Positions 25,476 to 36,811 of a stretch of DNA of 64,000 nt are shown here, piece by piece; the stretch's first letter is position 1; each line of letters begins with the position of its first letter. The translations under genes were made by a program, and so were the position numbers. Under the pieces are notes generated by a model. It was not told the origin of the DNA, searched no databases, and saw nothing but the letters and a program-made list of their open reading frames with translations. Where the stretch lies: the NCBI GenBank assembly GCA_009193035.1, contig SWDT01000016.1, forward strand, positions 767,605-831,604. The letters are read 5' to 3'. This DNA comes from Halicephalobus mephisto (taxonomy: Eukaryota > Nematoda > Chromadorea > Rhabditida > Panagrolaimidae).

Positions 25476-27648
25476 ATGTTTTCCAGTAAAAAGCTATTTA
25501 TTTTTTTATTAATTAGCAGTAAGTTTTTATATAGTACTTTTCAAAAATTTCCACTTAATATGTATGTTTAAGCTTCATTAACCATCTTATGGGCATACCC
25601 TATCAATTCATGCCAATTGGGAAGAGATCGAGGTCCTATTAACCAAGGAAAGTGCCCTAATATGTTCTTCCTCAGTCAAAATGAAGATACAGTAAGCAGT
25701 TTGGTTAGAAAGCAAGTTATTGAACATTAATTTTAGGAAACTTACATTGACGCTACAGGCTTCAATAATTGGCCACATTTAGTTGTGATTAAAAAAGATG
25801 CTTCTCGGATAGAGAAAAAAATGCCATATATAAATGGAACGAAAATTAAAAAAGTTAAGCATTACGGTAATTGGATTTACGTAGAAGAGGCTTCGTCATT
25901 GGGAAATTCAAAAACGGTGCTGATTTTCAACTATGATGATATCATGTCCAATGAAGACAAAGCCACAAATGAATCCTATGACGTTGATGCTGTCTATTTT
26001 GGAGAATACTTCTCCATAGGCTACAAGGTGTACAAGGACGAACCAAACATCGTATATAGTGCTATTATTTTGCCGAAAGTGAGGACTAAGGAAGATGTGT
26101 TTATTACTGTATCTGGAGTAAGTTATTATTGGTTTACAATGCAATCAATTAGAGTATTTTCAGTCGAATTTATCGCTTTTCGTTAACCAAACTGGTTTAT
26201 TGTATGTGAAATATAACAGCTACGGTGTTCAAAATAATTTCGTCGTAAATATTCATAGTCCTACTAATTTGCCATCTAAATGTCCGTTCGATCTACTAAT
26301 CATTCTCATTTTTATAATTATATTTATTGGAATCTTTTTCACTGTTTGGGTCTGCTTTTATATCTGTAAATCAATAAGGAAAGCACGGATAGACATTTTG
26401 AGAGCATTTCTACCTCGAAGATTATACAGTCCACTTCCCACTAACTCTAAATCAGATGAAGAGCAAAAGACCGATGGAGGTGTAAAAGATCAAGACATGA
26501 CATTGTCATCAGGAAGTGATTCTAAACCCAAGAAAATGAATGCAAAAGCAAGAACAAATTCGGACACCAGTTCTTCGAACACTAAAACACTAGAAATCAG
26601 TAATATTGAAGAAATAGTCAAGGAAATGCAACATTCAGGTTCTACTGAGTCAAAAAAGAATTTGAAAATACAGGAATCTCTTCCAAAAATTAATAAAGAA
26701 AATACAGAATTCGGCGTGTCTGAAAATAAGAATTCAGATCTATCAGAAAGCAAACAATCTCATCAGTCTACACAGCAGAAATTACTTGTTAATGAGAAAG
26801 CCGAATCAATATCTTCAGCACCTCAAGCAGATGAATCTGGTTCTTCTCGGATTAACAGCCCTCTGTCAGAACCGGCAACATTTTCTTCAGAAAATCAGAC
26901 AAAGTCCGATCCTTCACAATCTAAGCATATAGAAGATCTACAATCAAAAGCAGACCATCATCTGCCTCCAGAAATGATTATTAAACATTGTCCTGAACCT
27001 TCTACCATAAATTCTCAAGAGGTTTTTTTACCAACTCAATCTTCGAATCCTATCGAAAATCATCATCCAGATGCTGCATCAAAGAAAAACCTTTCTTATC
27101 AGAAAACCACTATGGCAGCTGATTCTCAACCAAGTTCTTCTGAGATTAACGGAATTTTTTCAACAATAACATCACCATCTACTGCAGATAATGTGGAAAT
27201 AAAGTTTTCAGACCCCAAGAATTTGAATAATACTCTTTTACCAACTCAATCTTCGAATCCTATCGAAAATCATCATCCAGATGCTGGATCAAAGGAAAAT
27301 CCTTCTAATTCAAAAGATGTTACTGAACATAATGCTCAAGCAGATTACTCTGGAAGTAATAATAATGATCACGGAGTTGCGACTTTAAGAACCGAGTCCA
27401 AACTCAGTAATTTATGCAATGACACAAATAGATCTGTAAATTCAAACGGTATGCAGGCTTTACCAAATTTCCAAATACCTAAAAAGCTTCAGCCTTGCTT
27501 AAATACTCCAATGAAGAATAAAAATATTTATGAAAAAATGAATTATGAAAGAAGATCATCAAAGAACGAAGAAACTGAAGAACTTCTCAAAGAGAATCCT
27601 GATTCACAAGTTGAACAGCTGAATGAAGGACCTGTACCAGAAACGTAA
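25476..27648 (+). CDS. Single-pass membrane protein A, partner gene of receptor kinase A (unrecognised family)
   Basis: Four exons, 25476-25518, 25573-25691, 25737-26117 and 26164-27648, encode 675 residues. A short signal peptide (MFSSKKLFIFLLIS) leads to an ectodomain of about 240 residues with few cysteines. One membrane helix follows (FDLLIILIFIIIFIGIFFTV, near residues 223-245). The rest is a long cytoplasmic tail rich in Ser, Asn, Gln, Lys and Glu that looks disordered. The tail holds a duplicated 21-residue stretch (LPTQSSNPIENHHPDA) and a tyrosine in the context NIYEKMNYERR near the C-terminus. The ectodomain aligns in order with the protein at 34676-36433: GKCPNMFFL matches GHCPEVFYL, and an AVYFG/GVFFG block is shared. 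I recognise no known family. Position suggests co-expression with the kinase, perhaps as co-receptor, ligand or adaptor (inference). Confidence 0.7.
27027..27299 (+). repeat. Internal direct repeat in membrane protein A tail
   Basis: A 63-bp stretch at 27027-27089 recurs at 27237-27299 with only a few changes, 210 bp apart and in frame. It encodes LPTQSSNPIENHHPDA both times. The near-identity at the DNA level indicates a recent internal duplication. Confidence 0.9.
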
Positions 27649-28390
27649 CATGTTTGTTCGGAAGAATAATTTAATAAGGGTTATGCTAAAGCTTTTTGTT
27701 TTATTAGTTCCAATAAGTGTTTTGTCATATATGTCCAAGAATGACGAAATATGTATTTCTCAGGATCTATATTTCAAATCCTTTTTCTTTCAAATTAATT
27801 CATAACTATGGTATCTATAATCACTAAGTTCCTCACAAAGATTCTCTTCAAATATCCTGCCTAAAAATTTGTGACATATTATATGAACTTGATAAAAATA
27901 TTTTTGTGTTTTCTATTATTATTGATGACAAAATCTTTGTGCTTGTTAAAGTGGAAAATATAATGAATTAAAGTATTTCAATAGTCTATTTAACAGGAAA
28001 AAATAAAAACAGTTAATATTATACTGCGTTAACAATGATGTAAGTATTAAAGACGAAATTAAATCGTTAACGATCTAGAAAGAAAACCCAAAGCTCCACC
28101 CAGTCAACCTATGCCTGAGAAGCGAGGTGAGTGTTAGAGAGTCAGTCTTTGAGACAATCCACCTCTAAACTGGCCCGAGTTTGACTTCGGTCAAACGAAG
28201 ATCTTTCCTCTCTTTGTTCCATGCTTATGTTATAATGAACAGGCTTTCATTGCTAACAGTAGGAACCGACAGTTTTCCGCCTAATCATGAAGCTCCAAGG
28301 TGTCGTACTATCGATATTCCAAGATCACCACATATTTTATTATAATAATTTAAATGTTAATTATGATGTGATTTAACTATAGATTTTTTA
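27649..28390. other. Intergenic region containing repeat copy 2
   Basis: Convergent 3' ends of membrane protein A and the gene at 28391-30560. Apart from the structured element at 28072-28286 nothing is recognised. Confidence 0.5.
28072..28286 (+). repeat. Structured 215-bp element, copy 2 (possible non-coding RNA)
   Basis: This is the direct counterpart of 22615-22829. The UUCG hairpin is at 28179-28196 and is identical. The upstream stem here is GAGGTG with CACCTC, different bases from copy 1 but also pairable. A further stem AATGAA with TTCATT surrounds the AACAGGCTT segment. Most differences between copies are substitutions outside the shared blocks, plus one 4-base gap. The two copies lie on either side of the receptor kinase A / membrane protein A pair. 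Confidence 0.6.
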
Positions 28391-30560
28391 TTATTTATTA
28401 AAGGGATTATATACAAAATCATATTCTTTTACAGTAAAGTTATGTTCTCTTTGTCCTAAATAGTCGGGTATCGCATCTTCTTGTATAGAAATTTCAAAAC
28501 TATTTGAGTTTTTGTATTCATGTAATTGAAATATATTGCCTGAACTGGATTGGGTTTCTATGCATCCCATTGATTTAGAATAGGAAATCGGTTCTTGAGA
28601 GAAATGCCTATCAATGTAATGCTGATTACTTTCATTTAATATTTTACCTTGAGTTTGTTTCAGAAAACTCTTAACCTTGTATCTATTCTGTTCATACACT
28701 ACTAAAGGAATTGTGATATAAATTGACAGATCAGTAGTTTTTCCCTTGTTGATTTGCGTTTTCTGAAGTCGCTCATTGATTGAAGGAGATAATTCGGCAT
28801 TGTTGAGTCCTTGATTTCCACAGATATCATTTCTAAGAATTGTAGTTGGGGCCGAGTCTGTTTGCTCGTATTTTTCTTGTCGATGGCTCGGATGATGACA
28901 ATGAAACAACTTGTCTTTATATTTCTTTGATCCACAAGAACAGAAAAGATTGAGTTCTTTGTGACAGACAAAGTCTCCACATTTGGTGCAGATCCATTTT
29001 CTCTTATCTTTTGTGCATTCTTCTGGACATTCTGATTCCAGTAATTTCAATATATTCGGCGGTTCAGTTAATTTGCAATTAGCTTTTTCCATATTGATGA
29101 ATCCGAAACAAAACTTATTTTTCTGTTTATCTTGAATGTACGGCTCACATACTTGATCATCAAGAAATATCATGTAATCTTTGAATCTATCTATTCCTTG
29201 AAGTTTTTCAACAACTTCCTCAAACCCTGTGCAAGTACCAATAAATTCTCCCATGCAATTTTCCCATTTCCCGCTGATTTTAATAGGGTACCAATCATTC
29301 AGTTTGCATAGCCATGTCCTCATGTCATCGACAGTTCCTGGAAGGAAATCTCCTTCCTCCATATCCACTATGTGATCTATTGAGTACTTGATGTAGTCAA
29401 TGTAACAATTAAAGAGTCTTTTCAAGATTGGATACATCATCAGAAAGTTGTCTGTATCCATGGTTTTATATTCTGTTTTAGCGTTGTCCAAGCGAACAGC
29501 GATCTTGACGAATGAATTCTCTTCAGAGTTTTTATCTACAGGGATCTCAGAACAGTCAGGATCTTTCACCACTGTGTACTTTTCTTCAGGACTATCGGGA
29601 TGAACACTATTCTTGATAAATGATTTTTCTATAGAATTTTTACTCTCAGAACAGGCGACATCTTCTGTAGCTTCGTAGTTTTGTTTAGTGCTATTTAGAT
29701 GGACAGTATTTTTGACCAATGATTTCTCCTCAGAATCTTTGTTTTCATGAATCTTAAAATAACCAGCTTCCTCCATTTTCATTTCTATTTTTCTATACAC
29801 GCAGTAGAGGTAGGAGAGGAATTCCCCAAATTTCCCTTCATTATTAACTTTAGTTTTCCGGAATTTCTCATTCAGTAGTTTGTAATGGAAATAAATCGGA
29901 ATATCATATTTGGTATGTTCTGTTTTTTCCAATTCTTTCGTGAAGTTCATAAATTCTTCCAGAGTCATTTTTTTGATTTCATCAAAGTTAATCAAAACTT
30001 TGCACTCAATTTTCTTTTGAGATTCACTCGGATTTCTATTTTCAAATAATGTCTTTAACTACAAATTAATTTTTTTTAATTTAATTTTCTCCATATATAA
30101 ATTAATCAAACCTCTTCATTATTTTCTGGAAATTTCAGCTTTGGAAAAATCACTCTCAATTGAATGCCATAGATAATTCCACTGACATAATGACTGCAAT
30201 TCGACGGATAGTCCGGGAATTTTTCGCATTTTTTACTTTTTCGATATACCCAACAAATGACCTTCCAATATTCCTGATCATCAAAAACGATTTCAAAGTC
30301 TAGAAAATTGCTATAACTTGGTTTGAGAAAAATACTGGGGAAATCCTAAAATGCACAGTATATAAAATTACGAATACTGTAATATAGCTTACAAAAGGTG
30401 GTATTTTGTCACACGATAAGACATAGCAATTGTAACTAAAGCAGTATTTTAATGATTGCGATATAACGTTAGGAGGATTTCCTTTCATGGGTTGTAGTAT
30501 TCTCAATGATTCGTTGTATCCCCATCCGAGTTCACATGGAGCACCATACACCCAAGCCAT
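28391..30560 (-). CDS. Unrecognised 689-residue Cys-rich, zinc-finger-like protein
   Basis: Three exons, 30393-30560, 30112-30345 and 28391-30058, join cleanly in phase 0. The N-terminal 140 residues look globular (MAWVYGAPCELGWGYNES, then YWKVICWVYRKSKKCE). Residues about 215-320 contain three imperfect repeats of about 35 residues (SEEKSLVKNTVHLNS, SIEKSFIKNSVHPDS, SEENSFVKIAVRLDN). A globular region follows, then a cysteine/histidine cluster, WICTKCGDFVCHKELNLF with a following CSCG and HCHHPSH. This probably binds zinc. The C-terminus is polar. No signal peptide or membrane helix is seen. Similar Cys clusters occur in nematode multigene families, but I do not recognise the family and assign no function. 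Confidence 0.65.
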
Positions 30561-32321
30561 GGTAGAAAAGTGGTAAAATTGGTATTTCTTAAAAATTATT
30601 TGGTAATTAAGAAGTTAGAATCAATATTTTCAGTATACAACTGCTCAATTTCCTTATCACAAATTTCATCATCAAGATTGAATGGATGACATAGTGGAAA
30701 AAGTTCGGGCGTGTAGACCAATCGCAATTAATTTTTTCCAAAGGAACTCGACTTTTTTGACGGCGATTATGAAACTACTGTTCAGGGCTTCATAATGATA
30801 CTAAACTCATTTCTCAATTTTCACTTTGGGAAAAATTATGAAGATCAAAACGGAAATACCGTGAAGTTATTGTTTTTATTCGACTCACGCCTCAACATAC
30901 TTTGGATTGATGAAGTTTTCACGATTAAGTAAGCTTTCTACTAGCGAGCACAATAGGGTCTTAGTTCCCAATGTTTTCGCTATCAATTTGATAGGCAAGA
31001 TCGTGCAGATGGCTACATATCCAAAACTTATGATCATCCAAAACAATATTATCTCCAATCAAGAGATCTTGCTTGTCTTTCGTAAATTACAAGGCCAATA
31101 TAGATCAAAGATATATTTTATGACACACTGAAACCTTGAGCTCAACAGCACTTCACAGATTGAGATTCAAGTTTTCAACAGAATTCTGCATGGGCATATC
31201 ATGCAGAGGAGATTATAGACGGACCCCAGAAAAGTACGGTCGATTTCAACACATGACAAACTGACCGGTGAATTTGCTAGATTTAAGCTTGATGGATTTT
31301 AATCTCTGGGATACTTAGAAAAGTTTTCGCTATAACTTACAGGGGTTCGGACTCTCTCAAAACAGCTTGAGTAAAAGAATGAAATAAAATTCCTCAGGAT
31401 AAGTTGTGTGTCATAATGACCGTAATACAGAAGAATCTGATGACTTGAAAAAGTAAAACGTGAGAAGTTGCGAATCCAATATGTTATGTTATTAAATCAG
31501 ATGTTTAGTTATATTTCAGGATTTGTCTTAAGAAGATTTAGTTTAGGTAACTTTTTCGCTTTATAAATTCTCGCTCGAACTTTTTGCTCGCCTTATAGAG
31601 GTGATGTTTATTGTTCGTAGAAATGGATTTTCATTACCGGGTTCTATGACCAATTATTAAATATGGATAGATCTGTTTTCTGGTTTGTATACAAATTGAA
31701 GTAGTATTCTCAGAAAAAGAAATTATTTTAAGTCTACTTTCGCAATTTGCTTCAATCCTGATTTAGTCTAAGATTTCCCAGTACTCGATAATTTCGTCGG
31801 AGAGACGAAGACAAAGTCTATAAATATGTACTTCGATGAAATTTTTCAGTACTTAATCAATTATTTAATTGCAACGACATTGCAGTTACTAGAACAAAGA
31901 TTTGCTGACAAATTTCTGTTACAAAAACTGTAAAATCTTACTAAAAATACGGTTATAACAATGTGTTATGTTTAAGTTCTATATGGAACTGTCTGTGAAC
32001 TCATTATCCTTTTGCTGGCGAATATAGAAAGTAATTTTGACGGTTTTATTGATGCTTATATCTTCAAAAAAAAATTTATTTCATCCCTTTATGAACCATA
32101 TGATTCTCAAATAATATCGTTTGTCTGCAATTCTGAAACATAATTTTCATTGTAAGTATATCAATCAAATAGCTGATTCAGATACGGTGGAGGAAATTTG
32201 TATCATGGTTATTTTCAAGTATTGAAAAATAGAAATTGTTTACAATATTCTTTTTTTTCAAAGGTCATTTTTCTTAAGATGTACAGTATTTTTTTTATTG
32301 ATAGAAAAATTAATGATGATT
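30561..32321. other. Intergenic region
   Basis: About 1.8 kb between two minus-strand genes. Short open frames such as 30907-31131 have no partners or motifs. The left part is the upstream region of the gene at 28391-30560 and the right part is the 3' flank of receptor kinase B. No copy of the 215-bp element is seen here. Confidence 0.5.
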
Positions 32322-34040
32322 TTAATGGCTTGGTATCAAATGATTCTCTAAAGATGCTATCGATGCAAGCATGATTCTAGCGAATTTTGCATGGAGTTGC
32401 CGGAAATTAGGTCGGACGTCAGGATCTGTTGAGAAACCTACAACAAGAAATTAGATGACTTTAAAAACAGTTCTTACATTGAAGAACTTTGTTCCATAAT
32501 TCTTGTGGCATATACTCTGGCTTAGTTAAGCGGTTTCCGTCACAAAGATAGCCTGCAACCTGATCCTGATTTGTTAACCCTTCTATTTCGTATGGTTTTG
32601 TCCGTGCCATTGTCCAAATTTCCCAAGCTGTGACTCCAAAAGCCCACACATCTGTCATTTTTGTAACTTTGCGGGGTTCTAGAGAACGAACTACCAACTC
32701 CAAGGCGAGATGAGTGATAGTGCCTCCTCGGAATCGACCATTATTGTCGTTCTCATGAAAGGATAACCCAAAATCGCTTATTTGAACGGTAAACTCGTCT
32801 TTAACGAGGACATTCGAAGCCTTTAAGTCACAATGAAGGATCGGTATACTATGCAAGTGGAGCATGCCATCGGCGATCTGCGCACAAAATCTGGTTAGTT
32901 GGTCTTTTGGGAGTCTGGCTGTCTTCCTCGCTAAGTAACTATAGAGATTGTCTTGCCTCCGGGGCATGATCAGGATCAGATCCGCAGCCATATTTACTCC
33001 AAGAAGCTTAATGACGTAAGGGTGTCTGGGAATTCTCGTCATGTTCTCCAACTCCTCGAACATTTGCTGAAAAGCACTTTTTTCAATAACTTCTTATAAG
33101 AGATAGAAGGATGTTGCAATTTTTTATTTCTTTCGAAAACCAAAAACAGCAGTTTCCAAATTATGAACTATGATGATCACACAAGTTAAAATTCAACTGT
33201 AGTATTACCTTTTTACGTTCTTTGTTGTTGGTCTGTAAAACTTTTACAGCAACTTTTTGAGTTTCGCCGTCGGCTTTCGTATAGGTACACTGAATATTCA
33301 AGTAAATTTCGGTTCTTTTAAAAAACTTACTTCATAAACTGTCCCAAAAGCTCCTCTTCCGATTTTCTTTTTATTTTTGATGTCCAGTTGCTGCATCGAG
33401 ATATTTCCAACTCTGGATTCTACCTCGGGAGTCTCCACGAGAGGAATATTCTGTGTAGTTCGAGTTGAAGCTTCTCTTGTGTATTTAATGTAGAAGATGA
33501 AGGGAGTAACAACAATTAAAATACAACAAAAAGCAAAGATAGCAAATACTAAAATGTTCAAATTCAGTCCATTTCCAAGCTGAGCATCTTTGTTACTCGA
33601 GAATATACTTGGGTCTTGAATCTTATTACTGATTGGAGGTTCTTCATGGCGGGTAGTTATCTGCTGAATCGGTTTATCAGGCTCCCGCAAAGATTTAGGT
33701 GATTGTATGGATTTACAAAATCTGTACTTTTTCTTGAGTATCTCTATATCTTCTCCGTCAGGGCATTCACGATTACAGGAAAATGTCGGTGAATTCAATG
33801 ATTCCCCTACACGGTAATGATTAGCATAACAAGAAGTACAGTCTTCAATTTTAGGTCCGGAGCAACGTTTACAACTTAAATGACAGAAGTCACAACCGTT
33901 CTCAGTTCGGAATTGATTTGATGTGCAAAGGTGTCCGGCTAAAGGATACTTTTCGTCACTGTAACCGAATATAATTCCAACTTACCATGTGAATAATTAA
34001 GAAGAAAACATAAGAAGAACACAATTTCAAGTCGATACAT
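32322..34040 (-). CDS. Receptor-type protein kinase B (paralogue of kinase A)
   Basis: Five exons, 33986-34040, 33331-33938, 33209-33289, 32478-33066 and 32322-32437, encode 482 residues. A signal peptide (MYRLEIVFFLCFLLNYS) is followed by a furin-like Cys-rich segment (CDFCHLSCKRC, CTSC), one membrane helix (ILVFAIFAFCCILIVVTPFI) and a kinase domain with GRGAFGTVYE, VAVK, HCDLKASN and DFG. The 81-bp and 589-bp kinase exons match kinase A exactly in length and phase. The extra intron splits the signal peptide from the ectodomain. Over its last 460 bp the 589-bp exon is about 97 percent identical to kinase A in DNA. The ectodomain and introns are strongly diverged. As in A, Cys replaces Arg in the HRD motif. 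The gene is head-to-head with the gene at 34676. Confidence 0.85.
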
Positions 34041-34675
34041 AGGTGTCTTTGGAATAAAGACAATGAAAATATTTTTTTCTTGATTTGATGAGTCGACTTT
34101 ATTTTTATCGGCAAATAAATGAGTTTTAATGCAAGGCAGTGGGCAAAAATATAAAAGAAATATAAGAGGAAAAAATATTATACCAATTATTATATCCCAA
34201 AATCTTGCATAGTGTTGTTATCACCATGACCTACATGCCTAAACCCAATCTCAAAAGCCGATTTCCACACATAATTAGTGATTTATCTCATTTCTTATAT
34301 TTTTTCGTTCACATTAAAGAAACACGCCAATTAATCTTGAACTTTTTCGATTAATAGGAATAAAGATCTAGAAAATAAAATCTTTATATCCATTAATGAG
34401 ACTCATGTTAATGACATGCTTTATTCCGTTCAACCTGCTAGTTCCCTCTCGCATCGAATCGTAATTTAACCTATAGTACTCGAGTAATAGAATCAGATTT
34501 TTTGGAAAATCACTCCATTTTGAGTTTAAACAGTTTTATGATCAATTCTTAAAATTAAGTACTGCGATGATATTCCTTTCTGTGAGTTGCAACTTTTCAG
34601 GAAAAAATCAATTGATAAGAACGACAGGGTGTCAATTCTTGTATTATATTTTTTCATTATAGACTTGGTGTCTAT
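34041..34675. promoter_or_regulatory. Shared upstream region of receptor kinase B and membrane protein B
   Basis: 635 bp between divergent ATGs, mirroring the arrangement at 24995-25475. No conserved block is obvious between the two regions by eye. An acceptor (TTTTTTCATTATAG) lies 13 nt before the ATG at 34676. Confidence 0.45.
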
Positions 34676-36433
34676 ATGATGTTGCATTTTTTTATTCTCT
34701 TGTTTTGTAAGTTTAAAATTTAGCATTAAGTAAACTGAAATGATCAAATTCCAGTCCCCTTAGCTATATCTTCGCCAATTTCATCGTTAAGCGACAAGTG
34801 TGATGTTCAAACTGACCATGATTACATTGTTAATGGGCATTGTCCAGAAGTGTTTTACCTGGATGAAATTGATGGCTCGGTAAGATATTCATATTGCTGT
34901 GCTTTACTTTATTCGGTAATTTAGAAATACTACATTCAGAGAAAGGGGAAATTTAACGAACCTTACTTGTTGAAACACACACCTGGCAGACACGACGAAA
35001 TGTATAAGTTGCCTAGTCATCACTGTTCCATCGATTACATGAACAAGGCAAAGTTATACAGTAAAGAGTGGATATTATTAGAGAACAGAGATGAGGAAAA
35101 CCAGAAATATTTAATGAGAATGAAGATGTCCAGTGTTATGGAACTTCACGACCGTGCTGATCACATTTGCTATCAAATAGATGGAGTCTTCTTCGGACGA
35201 AACGACGTGATTATCTACAGTATTAACGATGGGAAAGCAGTGTCAGGTGTGAAATTAACACCACAAGTAATAGAAGAACACCTTGTTTTCACGCCTATCA
35301 TCAACGTGACGGACCCATTATCCTCAATAGAGATTCTCCAAGAAAAGCACTTAATCCAAATCAAGGCGGGCAAGCAAGAAATTTTCCTGAACATTAATGA
35401 AGAGAAGCAGCAACTTCTCACCGAAGAACCAGAATCTTATTGGAAAATGGCAACGATCGGTCTATTGGTAATTTTGGCACTACTAGGAATAATTGTCATC
35501 ATTCTGGCATTTTGTATTTGTAACAGATGCAGATGGAATATCTCCAACAATAACCGTAAAATAAATGGCCCTAATGATGGAACTTCAGAAGAAACAGTTT
35601 TGTTCAATGGTCATGGTGACGGTTGTGTACATCTGAGAACAAAAAATAGAAATCAGCAGCAAACAAATGAACAAGCTCAGAATCACCAAGGCCAAGGTCC
35701 GTCTTTAACTTCAAACTTTCCATCAACAGGAGGAACTACTACAGCAATGAATTCCAACGTCCAAACTCAGTCTCTCGGATCTAGAAGTGTAAATGACTTG
35801 CATAGAGCTGTGCAACAGACAAACAACCCAACTTCTAGTGCTAACGATGGTAGCCGGAGTCATGGAAATTCAGAAATTCAAAACAACCTTGGACAAGTAA
35901 TTGCAAAAAATTACTCCACTCCAAACATAAAACTAGATGAAGCCTATCAATCTGATGCAAATAGTTCTGTAGTCGATCCTGAACAGGGTCAAATCCCGGA
36001 AATCAGGGGAAATGAAGCAGTACTTCATCAATCCACGTTCGTTCAAGATCTTTCGCAAAGAGATGAACTTGATCAACCAACAATAAATATAGTAGACGAC
36101 ATACCTGAACCTCCAGGTGATGATCATGTCATTGACATAAAAAAAGATATGCAGGAAGATCCGAGAGCAAGACTTCTGGATGTCAATCAAGGTATGAAAA
36201 CCGATCATACACCAAAATGTGATACATCTGGGAAATTACAAAATAACAGAAATCAGAGGAATCAGTACCAAATGAATGATAATGAAGCTCTGAGCGAAAT
36301 GATTACAATTATAGTCAACGACAGGAGGGCAGAAAACTCTTCAGATCCCAAGAATTTTCAAAATATACCTATTGAAAAGGAAGAAAAAGTACATATTCCT
36401 GATATTTTAGGGAAAACAAATTCTGAAGAGTAA
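34676..36433 (+). CDS. Single-pass membrane protein B, partner gene of receptor kinase B (unrecognised family)
   Basis: Three exons, 34676-34706, 34755-34879 and 34925-36433, encode 554 residues. A short signal peptide (MMLHFFILLFF) leads to an ectodomain of about 215 residues (CDVQTDHDYIVNGHCPEVF, later CYQIDGVFFGRNDVIIYSI). One helix follows (MATIGLLVILALLGIIVIIL), then a Cys-containing juxtamembrane stretch and a disordered Asn/Gln/Ser/Asp-rich tail of about 300 residues. The small first exon ending in phase 1, and the second exon, match membrane protein A in position and phase. The intron before the helix in A is absent here. A second in-frame ATG directly follows the first. Function unknown. 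Paired with a receptor kinase as in A. Confidence 0.7.
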
Positions 36434-36811
36434 ATCTTAAAAATAAAATATCCCTTTGAAGTCCACTTTATACAAGTATCCTCGTTAAGATTACAATCCA
36501 TGATATGAAATCCATTGTGACGATAATTCCCTACTATTTTTAGGAATAAAAAGTGCGAAAAATAGACAAATTTTAATTTTAAAATTAAAAACTACAAAAG
36601 CTATGAAAAATAAGGTGGAGTGTCTTTTGAAGTCTGTTCCACGCAAGTATTCCTGTCAAGACCACAGTCAATGGCCGACTCGCACCCCGTTTTGATGACA
36701 ACTGCTGATTGCTGTCGGTTTATTTTTCTTCTTTTTGTTTAATTATTCTTTGATATCACGATTTTAATTCTTTCGTAACAGTTCTATCTGTTGAGTACCA
36801 ATCATTTTAGC
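36434..36811. other. Intergenic region upstream of adenylate kinase
   Basis: 378 bp holding the 3' UTR of membrane protein B and the promoter of the adenylate kinase gene. A weak direct similarity (TTTTGAAGTC...CAAGTAT) is seen between about 36450 and 36620. A polypyrimidine acceptor (CATTTTAG) ends 1 nt before the adenylate kinase ATG. Confidence 0.45.

Noticed and set aside
36440..36660. Direct repeat upstream of adenylate kinase
   Set aside because: Only short, interrupted similarity. Not distinguishable from chance by eye.
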